The position numbers and the translations under genes were made by a program. A DNA stretch of 12,093 nucleotides from Ignavibacteriota bacterium (GTDB lineage Bacteria > Bacteroidota > Ignavibacteria > Tepidaquicellales > Tepidaquicellaceae), in contig PNBM01000266.1 of NCBI GenBank assembly GCA_003135995.1, positions 1 to 12,093 on the forward strand, written 5' to 3'. Of the stretch, positions 1 through 5,575 are shown piece after piece. Under the pieces are notes generated by a model. The model was not told the DNA's origin and searched no databases. It worked only from the letters and a program-made list of their open reading frames with translations. The first letter of the stretch is position 1, and every line of letters starts with the position of its first letter.

Positions 1-56
1 TTCGCACAGTCTCTCCAGCTTGGTAACGAGAGATTAATTTTCAATTTTCAAATTTA
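1..56. repeat. Possible dispersed-repeat remnant downstream of citrate synthase
   Basis: This short stretch lies 3' of the citrate synthase stop codon. It contains CCAGCTTGGTAACGAG (15-30), which resembles a palindromic element I recall from intergenic DNA of many bacteria; that recollection is not checked here. A 6-bp stem (10-15 with 28-33) can form, but there is no T-tract for transcription leaving citrate synthase, so a terminator call is not justified. The window edge may cut the element. Confidence 0.3.
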
Positions 57-1418
57 TTAATTCGTTTTAACAACCTTTTTTTGTTCGGTTTTTTCTTCAA
101 CAGGCTTTTTCTCAGTTTCAGCCTTTTTCTGTTCGCTGTTATTTTTTTCCTTAAGAGTTTTTGCTATCCATTTTGTAGTAACAGATTTCGGTCTGATAAG
201 CGGGAAGTTGAATGCACGGTTTAATACGAGCTGTGCAGAAAGTCCGAGAATTCGCGATACGGAGAAAAGCACAGTATAATATTCATATTCAGTCATACCG
301 TAATGATGCAGTAACGCGCCGCTTGCGGCATCAACGTTCGGCCAAGGGTCTTTGGCTTTTCCTTTTGCAAGTAATATTTTAGGAACTATTTCAAAAAGTT
401 GTTTTACAATTATTAATGTTTCATCTTCCGGGAACATTTTATCTCCAAAGTTTACAAGCGCGGTAAATCTCGGGTCGGTAACGCGCAGAACAGCGTGCCC
501 GTAACCTGAAATAACTTTTTTATTATCGAGAAGGCTGATGCAATAATTTTTAATTTCATCATCACTTGGTGTGTGTCCTATGTCATCACGCAGTTTCATA
601 ATAAATCTCAGGCATTCCTGGTTCGCAAGTCCATGTAATGGTCCCGCCAATCCGTTCAATCCGCCGCCGACAGCAAAATAAATATCCGATAATGCAGAAC
701 CAATTGTCTGCGTAGCAAATGCACTTACATTTCCGCCTTCATGGTCGCAATGCAGAACCATATATAATTGCATTAATTTTGCGAATGAACCATCAGGGTC
801 ATCTACTCCAAGCAGTCTTGCAAAATTAGAAGCCCAGTCAAGAGAGTAATCGGGATTTATTCTCGGTCCCTTATTAAATTTTCTCCTGTAGATGTACGCG
901 CCTATAACGGGAATTCTCGCGATAAGATTTAATGCATCCCAGAACATCGGCTCCCAAAGATAATCTTTTGGCAAGCCTTCTTCGTATCTTTTTTTGAAAT
1001 AAGATTCGTTTTCCATTACAAGCACGGCAGTGTTCAGCATGACCATCGGATGTGTTTCAATAGGAAGGCCGTTAATTACATTCCATACATAAAACGGAAC
1101 TTCAGTACGCCGCTTCAATTCGTTTTGTAAATCTATCAAAGCTTCCCTTTCAGGAAGTTCACCCGTCAACAAAAGATAAAAAATTTCTTCGGGTAATTTT
1201 TCAGTAAGCTCGAGAATGGGAATTCCGCGGATTATCAGCCCCGTATCGAGACCAACTTCCGAAGTATCGCAAATTAATCCTTTAATTCCACGCATTCCTC
1301 CGAATATTTGTTCAACGGTAACTTCACCAATTTGCGTTGCTGAATTTTTTGCAAGGATGCTTTTCATTTCTTCCCTTTGCTGAGGGATAATCTCTGCAAG
1401 TCTATCTTTTAGTATCAT
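57..1418 (-). CDS. gltA: Citrate synthase, mitochondrial (si) type
   Basis: This enzyme condenses acetyl-CoA and oxaloacetate to citrate, the entry step of the cytoplasmic TCA cycle. The 453-residue protein matches the eukaryotic mitochondrial form rather than the Escherichia coli type. Visible motifs are DHEGGNVSA (225-233), GPLHGLANQE (259-268), GYGHAVLR (305-312) and PWPNVDA (358-364). Candidate catalytic residues are His262, His308 and Asp363. With a constant offset of 12 they equal His274, His320 and Asp375 of the pig enzyme, and His226, Arg317, Arg389 and Arg409 match its oxaloacetate-binding residues. After about residue 423 there is an unusual Lys/Glu-rich tail of some 30 residues that the mitochondrial enzymes lack. 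The ATG at 1418 has an AT-rich leader without an SD. The gene stands alone and diverges from the UPF0173 gene across 213 bp. The function is secure; the tail's role is unknown. Confidence 0.96.
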   Translation of the reverse strand: MILKDRLAEIIPQQREEMKSILAKNSATQIGEVTVEQIFGGMRGIKGLICDTSEVGLDTGLIIRGIPILELTEKLPEEIFYLLLTGELPEREALIDLQNELKRRTEVPFYVWNVINGLPIETHPMVMLNTAVLVMENESYFKKRYEEGLPKDYLWEPMFWDALNLIARIPVIGAYIYRRKFNKGPRINPDYSLDWASNFARLLGVDDPDGSFAKLMQLYMVLHCDHEGGNVSAFATQTIGSALSDIYFAVGGGLNGLAGPLHGLANQECLRFIMKLRDDIGHTPSDDEIKNYCISLLDNKKVISGYGHAVLRVTDPRFTALVNFGDKMFPEDETLIIVKQLFEIVPKILLAKGKAKDPWPNVDAASGALLHHYGMTEYEYYTVLFSVSRILGLSAQLVLNRAFNFPLIRPKSVTTKWIAKTLKEKNNSEQKKAETEKKPVEEKTEQKKVVKTN

Positions 1419-1631
1419 GATTTTTATTTATTTAAATTAATGGGCAATATATGTTTATTTTTGTAAAGTAAAAAGATATGTTTACTTACCTCATAATATT
1501 TCAGTGCAAATTCTTACTTTAATTAAAATGAGGTCTGAAGCAATCATTCCCTGTTATGTACAGAGAATCAAATTGAATTAAAGTCATTTTAATATTAATT
1601 TAACATAATTTAAAATTTAAAAGTTTATATT
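1419..1631. promoter_or_regulatory. Divergent intergenic region between citrate synthase and UPF0173 gene
   Basis: Both flanking genes start outward from this 213-bp AT-rich stretch, so it must hold both promoters if each gene has its own. A gapped 7-bp inverted repeat, AAGTAAA (1466-1472) and TTTACTT (1481-1487), lies about 50-80 bp upstream of the citrate synthase ATG and could be a regulator site or chance in AT-rich DNA. I cannot assign promoter boxes with confidence. Confidence 0.4.
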
Positions 1632-2306
1632 ATGAAAATCACATATCACGGACATTCGTTCGTTCAAATTGAAAATGATAAGTTTTCCATTGTGATTGAC
1701 CCTTTTATAAGCGGAAATCCGGTTGTAAAGACACCCGTTGATAAGGTGAAATGTGATTATATTATACTGACTCACGGGCACGGGGACCATATAAGCGATG
1801 CGGTTGAAATTGCTCAAAAAAATGATGCGACTGTAATAGCAATGTTTGAAATCGCAAATTTTGCGGCGAAAAATAATTTGAAAAATCATCCGCTTAGTAT
1901 CGGAGGTGGGTTTAATTTTCCGTTTGGAAGAGTTAAATTAACAATAGCACATCATTCATCATCATTTCCCGATGGAAGTTATGCTGGAGACCCGGCAGGT
2001 GTTTTGCTTTATATTGACGGGAAAACCATTTATCACGCCGGTGATACGGGATTGTTTTATGATATGAAACTTATAGGTGAAATGAATAATATTGATTATG
2101 CATTTCTTCCGATTGGAGATAATTTTACTATGGGCATTGACGACGCAGTAAAAGCTGCTGAATTCGTAAATGCTAAAATTACGGTTCCGATACATTACAA
2201 TACTTTCGATATAGTGAGAGCAAACCCGGAAGATTTTAAGAAGAAGGTCGATTCAATCGGCAAAAAGTGCGAGATAATAAAATTTGGCGAATCTATTAAT
2301 ATCTGA
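1632..2306 (+). CDS. UPF0173 family metal-dependent hydrolase (metallo-beta-lactamase fold)
   Basis: This 224-residue protein belongs to the UPF0173 family (Bacillus YtkL-like, related to UlaG lactonase). It is a probable cytoplasmic metal-dependent hydrolase whose substrate is not known. Visible metal-site motifs are HGHGDH (48-53), the AHHSSS segment (His107/His108), HAGDTG with Asp138, and a late histidine in PIHYNTF (His188). The family-typical N-terminal YHGHS and the IGDNFTMG segment (161-168) are also present. Its length is normal for the family and there is no signal peptide. The ATG follows an AT-rich leader with no SD. It lies 46 bp upstream of parA on the same strand, so cotranscription is possible, although no functional link to partitioning is known. 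Family assignment is strong; the reaction cannot be stated. Confidence 0.92.
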   Translation: MKITYHGHSFVQIENDKFSIVIDPFISGNPVVKTPVDKVKCDYIILTHGHGDHISDAVEIAQKNDATVIAMFEIANFAAKNNLKNHPLSIGGGFNFPFGRVKLTIAHHSSSFPDGSYAGDPAGVLLYIDGKTIYHAGDTGLFYDMKLIGEMNNIDYAFLPIGDNFTMGIDDAVKAAEFVNAKITVPIHYNTFDIVRANPEDFKKKVDSIGKKCEIIKFGESINI

Positions 2307-2352
2307 CGAAAATCATTTTAGAAAATTTTAAGGGAAAGCGAAATAAATTAAT

Positions 2353-3138
2353 TTGACGAAAATAATATCAATATCAAACCAAAAAGGCGGAGTCGGAAAA
2401 ACTACTACTGCTGTGAATCTTTCTGCCTGCATTGCTGAATCAGGTAAGAAGGTTTTACTAATCGATGCAGACCCGCAGGCTAATGCGACTACAGGAATGG
2501 GTATAGAAGCAAAAGATGATGAAAAATCAATTTATGAATTATTAATTTCGGATAAAAAGCTGGAAGAGTGCATAAAACCGACACAGGTTGAGAATCTTTT
2601 CATCGTGACTTCGCATATTAATCTTGTTGCCGCAGAACTCGAACTTGTAAATATTCAATCCAGGGAAAGAGTTTTAAAAGATAAATTAAAAGATTATACG
2701 AAAAATATTTCTTACGATTCATTTGATTTCGATTTTGTATTTATAGACTGCCCGCCTTCACTCGGATTAATCACGGTTAATTCATTGAATGCGGCAGATT
2801 CTGTTTTGATTCCTGTTCAATGTGAATATTATGCTCTCGAAGGATTAACACAGCTTCTTACGACAATAAAAATGGTAAAGAATTCTTTTAATCCGCCACT
2901 TGTAATTGAGGGCTATCTTTTAACAATGTTCGATTCAAGGTTGAAACTCGCGAATCAGGTTGAAGCCGAACTCCGGAAATTTTTCGGAGATAAAGTTTTT
3001 AAAACGAAAATTGCGCGAAACGTAAAACTCGGAGAAGCACCAAGTTATGGAAAACCAATAAGTGTCTATGACCCGTTTTCAGTCGGAGCAAAAAATTATG
3101 AAGAGCTGGGGAGTGAGTTTATAGAGAGGAATAAGTAG
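2353..3138 (+). CDS. parA: Chromosome partitioning ATPase ParA/Soj
   Basis: ParA is a Walker-type ATPase that binds DNA nonspecifically when ATP-bound and is stimulated by ParB, helping to segregate newly replicated origins. The 261 residues show the deviant Walker A KGGVGKTT (11-18) with its signature lysine Lys11, the A' motif DADPQ (38-42), Walker B VFIDCPP (129-135) and the C-terminal ARNVKLGEAPSYGKPI stretch (221-236) typical of chromosomal Soj proteins. The start is TTG at 2353. An in-frame TAA at 2344 leaves no room upstream, the next ATG would remove the Walker A motif, and the MTKIISISNQKGG beginning fits the family. No good SD is seen; an AAGGGA lies about 17 bp upstream. The 10-mer TGACGAAAAT spanning the start (2354-2363) also occurs at the end of the preceding gene (2304-2313). 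parB follows, but only after a 324-bp repeat-rich gap. Confidence 0.95.
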   Translation: MTKIISISNQKGGVGKTTTAVNLSACIAESGKKVLLIDADPQANATTGMGIEAKDDEKSIYELLISDKKLEECIKPTQVENLFIVTSHINLVAAELELVNIQSRERVLKDKLKDYTKNISYDSFDFDFVFIDCPPSLGLITVNSLNAADSVLIPVQCEYYALEGLTQLLTTIKMVKNSFNPPLVIEGYLLTMFDSRLKLANQVEAELRKFFGDKVFKTKIARNVKLGEAPSYGKPISVYDPFSVGAKNYEELGSEFIERNK

Positions 3139-3241
3139 GATTAGTGATTAGTAGTTAGTTATTAGTGATTAGAAAAAATTAGTAGTTAGTAGATAGTAGA
3201 TAGTAGATAATAGATAGTAGATAGTAGTTATTAGTTATTAG
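3139..3241. repeat. 7-bp tandem array (TTAGTAG/ATAGTAG/GATTAGT type)
   Basis: Directly after the parA stop codon there are 14 degenerate 7-bp units. Five GATTAGT-like units (3139-3173) are followed by five extra A residues and then nine units of TTAGTAG, ATAGTAG and TTATTAG (3179-3241). The array is dense in stop codons on the plus strand and no coding sequence crosses it. It looks like a replication-slippage minisatellite; whether it has a function cannot be seen. Confidence 0.85.
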
Positions 3242-3261
3242 AATTTATTTTAAATATATTT

Positions 3262-3305
3262 TATTAAACTCCGGAGGAGTTTAATATTTATAGGAAGTGA
3301 ATATC
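3262..3305 (+). repeat. Hairpin repeat copy A (ACTCC-GGA-GGAGT core plus AATATTTATAG tail)
   Basis: A perfect 11-bp stem (3262-3272 with 3276-3286) closes a 3-base loop, GGA. The ACTCC core is followed by a tail (AATATTTATAGG, then GTGAATATC) that aligns with the tail of copy B downstream. The stem has no T-tract after it, so a terminator is unlikely. It belongs to a family of short palindromic intergenic repeats with a conserved tail. Confidence 0.8.
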
Positions 3306-3314
3306 ATTAATACC

Positions 3315-3354
3315 CAACCCCGTAGGGGTTGCATATTTGTTGGGGTGAATGTTC
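3315..3354 (+). repeat. Hairpin repeat copy B (ACCCC-GTA-GGGGT core plus CATATTTGTTG tail)
   Basis: A 7-bp stem (3315-3321 with 3325-3331) closes the loop GTA. The following CATATTTGTTGG and TGAATGTTC match copy A closely. The third core base pair is T-A in copy A and C-G here, a compensatory change. An outer near-inverted repeat, AATACCCAAC (3309-3318) with GTTGGGGTATT (3355-3365), encloses this copy, with one unpaired G. Confidence 0.8.
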
Positions 3355-3462
3355 GTTGGGGTATTGATTTAATTCTTATTTAATATAAAAATTACAAAAT
3401 TATTGCATTAAACAAATTTATAAAATAAAATTATCCGTTTCACAAAATAATTTTTTTAAATA

Positions 3463-4359
3463 ATGGAAATAAAAGGCGGACTTGGAAAGGGATTATCAGC
3501 GCTGTTCGACCAGAAAAAAGTTGATCTCAATTCACTGGAGCAATCGGTTGAAAATACCGCTGATAAAATCTTATTCGAAATTGAGATTGCTAAAATAAAT
3601 CTGAATCCTTACCAACCGCGTGAAGATTTTGATGAAGAGAAATTAAATGAATTAACCGATTCCATTAAGAGAAAAGGATTATTACAACCGGTAACTGTAA
3701 AGATTTCTGCAGACAAAAAAAGTTATGATTTGATTTCGGGAGAAAGGCGCATTCGCGCTTTAAATAAAATCGGAATGAAAACTATTCCTGCTTTTATTTA
3801 TAAAACGGATGATACAAGCCTTGAAAATTTTCTCGAACTCGCTCTTATCGAAAATATACAGAGGGAAGACCTGAACCCTATGGAACTTTCAGATTCGTTT
3901 CAGAAATTAATCGATGAGTGCAACCTTACGCAGGAACAGGTTGCCGACAAAGTTGCGAAGAAGAGAAGCACCGTTGCGAATTATCTGAGACTTCAAAGAC
4001 TTCCTGCGGAATTAAAAGTTTCCCTCAGGAAGAATGAAATTACGGAGGCTCACGCCAGAACTCTATTGAGATTAGATAATTATGAAGAGCAGATTTCTTT
4101 ATGGAAAAAAATTATCAGAGAAAATATTTCTGTCAGGCAGCTTGAAGATTTAACTAAATCCAAAGTTAAACTGAAAAAGAGAAAAAAAGCTGATATTAAA
4201 AATGAAAACGATACTTACCTGAATTCCCTTGAGGAAAAGCTCAGAATTTTCTTTGGAACTAAAGTTCAGATAAAAACAAAAACAAAAAACACAGGTGAAA
4301 TTATAATTGATTATTATTCGGATGATGACCTCGAACGAATACTCGAAAAGTGCGAGTAA
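3463..4359 (+). CDS. parB: Chromosome partitioning protein ParB/Spo0J
   Basis: ParB is a CTP-dependent clamp that loads at parS sites near the origin, spreads along DNA and stimulates ParA. The 298 residues show the N-terminal GLGKGLSALF (6-15), thought to contact ParA, then LNPYQPR (47-53). The ParB/CTPase core follows with GERRIRA (93-99) and ENIQREDLNP (130-139). A helix-turn-helix (LTQEQVADKVAKKRSTVANY, 155-174) recognises parS, and a Lys-rich linker (231-243) leads to a C-terminal dimerisation region (about 250-298). Length and domain order are normal. The ATG at 3463 is preceded by an A/T-rich leader without an SD. Being on the same strand as parA supports a joint role, although the repeat-filled gap breaks the usual tight linkage. 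No complete parS was found in this window. Confidence 0.95.
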   Translation: MEIKGGLGKGLSALFDQKKVDLNSLEQSVENTADKILFEIEIAKINLNPYQPREDFDEEKLNELTDSIKRKGLLQPVTVKISADKKSYDLISGERRIRALNKIGMKTIPAFIYKTDDTSLENFLELALIENIQREDLNPMELSDSFQKLIDECNLTQEQVADKVAKKRSTVANYLRLQRLPAELKVSLRKNEITEAHARTLLRLDNYEEQISLWKKIIRENISVRQLEDLTKSKVKLKKRKKADIKNENDTYLNSLEEKLRIFFGTKVQIKTKTKNTGEIIIDYYSDDDLERILEKCE

Positions 4360-4398
4360 AATAAAATAAAATATTTACAAAATAATTATAAAGCACAT

Positions 4399-4776
4399 AT
4401 GAAAAAAATTCTCTATTCTCCAAATGCTCCCGAACCAATCGGACCATATTCGCAGGCAATAGAGTTTGGAAATTTGATTTTTACTTCCGGACAAATTGCT
4501 CTAGATATAAACGGTTCAATTGTTTCTGATGACATAAAGCATCAGACTAAAAAAGTTATAAGTAATTTAAAAAGCATCCTTGAAGAAAACGGAGCTTCAC
4601 TCGATAGCGTTGTCAAGACAACTGTATTTATGAAAGATATGAATGACTTCGCAGCTATGAATGAAGTTTATTCCGATTTTTTTCAAACGTCAATGCCTGC
4701 CAGAAGCACAGTGCAGGTCGCGAAACTGCCGAAAGACGTAAAAGTTGCAATAGAAGTTATCGCATATAAACCATAA
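4399..4776 (+). CDS. ridA: RidA family enamine/imine deaminase
   Basis: RidA hydrolyses reactive enamine/imine intermediates such as 2-aminoacrylate, made by pyridoxal-phosphate enzymes, and so protects cytoplasmic enzymes; it acts as a homotrimer. The 125 residues cover the whole YjgF/RidA family length. Tyr17 and Ser30 are in the expected places, the key arginine is Arg102 in MPARSTVQV, and Glu119 lies in the closing AIEVIAY segment. These match the active-site set of characterised RidA proteins. The ATG at 4399 lies 39 bp after parB and has no SD. The next gene begins 25 bp downstream with a strong SD, so these two probably share a transcript. The sequence does not show which amino-acid pathway it supports. 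Confidence 0.93.
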   Translation: MKKILYSPNAPEPIGPYSQAIEFGNLIFTSGQIALDINGSIVSDDIKHQTKKVISNLKSILEENGASLDSVVKTTVFMKDMNDFAAMNEVYSDFFQTSMPARSTVQVAKLPKDVKVAIEVIAYKP

Positions 4777-4786
4777 GTATTATTAA

Positions 4787-4804
4787 AAGGAGGGAGGCAA
4801 ATTG
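4787..4804 (+). promoter_or_regulatory. Strong Shine-Dalgarno fixing a TTG start
   Basis: AAGGAGG (4787-4793) sits 8 bases before the TTG at 4802. It is the clearest ribosome-binding site in the window and supports the TTG as the true start of the SRPBCC gene, because most neighbours have AT-rich leaders with no SD. Confidence 0.8.
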
Positions 4805-5269
4805 AAGACCTATAACTTTAAACCCTTGCACGCTGTCCCGGGCACGGGACCGATATGCTTTAAAATAGGAACGATTATAAATTCCGATATTGGAAAGGTA
4901 TGGGAAAATGTATGCAAAAGCGATAAGGTGAAAAGGTATTTTACAAACGATGCCAAGCGCGACCTTGACAGGGAAGGCGAGGTTCTATGGATTTGGGGCA
5001 ACGAAGGTGCGCTAATCAATGTACTTGAAGTTATTCCATACGAAAAAATTGTTTTCGAATGGAATGGCTATATGGTTGATTATAAAGTCAGAACTGAATT
5101 TTTATTTGAACCGAAAGGAAAAAAAGTTTTATTTCAAATCCGTGAATGCGGCTGGGATATGGATGATAAAGGTGTTAAAAGTGCCCTCGCAAACTGTAAC
5201 GGCTGGAGCGATTTTATAAATGCCTTAAAAATTTTTACGGAACACAACATAAGTTATTTGAATAAATAA
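4802..5269 (+). CDS. SRPBCC / AHSA1-like domain protein
   Basis: This 155-residue cytoplasmic protein has the pattern of the SRPBCC superfamily, AHSA1 (Hsp90 ATPase activator homologue) branch: an early segment with INSDIGKVWENV (26-37), a central region through VLEVIPYEKIVFEWNG (74-89) and a C-terminal helix starting near GWSDFINALKIF (134-145). The fold encloses a hydrophobic ligand pocket. Bacterial members are varied and often unassigned, so no ligand or partner is claimed. The TTG start is supported by the SD 8 bases upstream; the first internal ATG would remove nearly half of the domain. It follows ridA by 25 bp and probably forms a two-gene unit with it. Fold assignment is fairly secure; function is unknown. 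Confidence 0.8.
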   Translation: MKTYNFKPLHAVPGTGPICFKIGTIINSDIGKVWENVCKSDKVKRYFTNDAKRDLDREGEVLWIWGNEGALINVLEVIPYEKIVFEWNGYMVDYKVRTEFLFEPKGKKVLFQIRECGWDMDDKGVKSALANCNGWSDFINALKIFTEHNISYLNK

Positions 5270-5277
5270 ATTTTTAA

Positions 5278-5340
5278 AATTCATAAAATTAAAGATTCAT
5301 AAGATTCATAAAATTCTTAAGATTAAAGATTTAAAAGATT
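5278..5340. repeat. Degenerate 9-bp tandem array, left arm
   Basis: Seven consecutive units of nine bases are readable, with TTCATAAGA-like sequences in the middle (for example 5296-5304, 5305-5313 and 5314-5322) and more degenerate AT-rich units at the ends. Its last 17 bases (5324-5340) are the inverse complement of 5419-5435 at 15 of 17 positions. Confidence 0.7.
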
Positions 5341-5419
5341 CATTTATACCTAATTTAATATCTTCGATTTATTATCATATCTTTTTAAGTTACTAACTTT
5401 CAACAGTGTAGTCAGAACA

Positions 5420-5500
5420 ATCTTTACAATCTTTATAATCTTTATAAACTTTGTAAACTTTATAAACTTTACAAACTTGACGAACTTGATAAACTTGAGG
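5420..5500. repeat. 9-bp tandem array, right arm (ATCTTTATA to AACTTTATA to AACTTGATA)
   Basis: Nine units of exactly nine bases follow without gaps. Units 1-3 are ATCTTTAYA, units 4-6 are AACTTTRYA, and units 7-9 are AACTTG followed by ACG, ATA and AGG. Neighbouring units are most alike, as expected if the array grew by slippage. The spacing is strict although the sequence drifts from left to right. Confidence 0.85.
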
Positions 5501-5575
5501 AAGTAGAGAATATTTTTAGTATTTGAATTGCTTAATAATTTAATTTATTTAACACCTTATTTAATTTAATAATAT

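Larger units (their letters stand above)
3139..3462. other. Repeat-filled parA-parB intergenic region (324 bp)
   Basis: This non-coding gap splits the partition pair. From left to right it holds the 7-bp array, two copies of a hairpin repeat (3262-3305 and 3315-3354), and an AT-rich leader of about 100 bp before the parB ATG. A 7-base parS-like half site, GTTTCAC (3437-3443), has no matching second half. parB therefore probably has its own promoter or is reached by read-through; I cannot assign boxes. Confidence 0.7.
5270..5575. other. Intergenic region with 9-bp repeat arrays (306 bp)
   Basis: There is no plausible gene here. It contains two 9-bp-periodic arrays (5278-5340 and 5420-5500) separated by about 80 bp of AT-rich DNA, then about 75 bp of very AT-rich sequence before the next ATG, which presumably carries that gene's promoter. 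No clear terminator was seen for the SRPBCC gene. Confidence 0.7.

Noticed and set aside
1617..1889. Minus-strand reading frame across the UPF0173 gene
   Set aside because: It is the shadow of the well-supported plus-strand hydrolase and has no recognisable domain or start context.
3139..3241. 7-bp array considered as a CRISPR array or plasmid-type iteron set
   Set aside because: There are no unique spacers between the units, the units are too short and degenerate, and no replication initiator or Cas gene is nearby.
3437..3443. GTTTCAC, one half of a parS-like palindrome, just upstream of parB
   Set aside because: The second half (GTGAAAC) is absent; the downstream bases are AAAATAA. A 7-base match is expected by chance at this scale.
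4340..4358. Small 6-bp stem-loop overlapping the parB stop codon
   Set aside because: The stem is short and mostly coding, and the following bases are A-rich rather than a T-tract, so it is not a convincing terminator.
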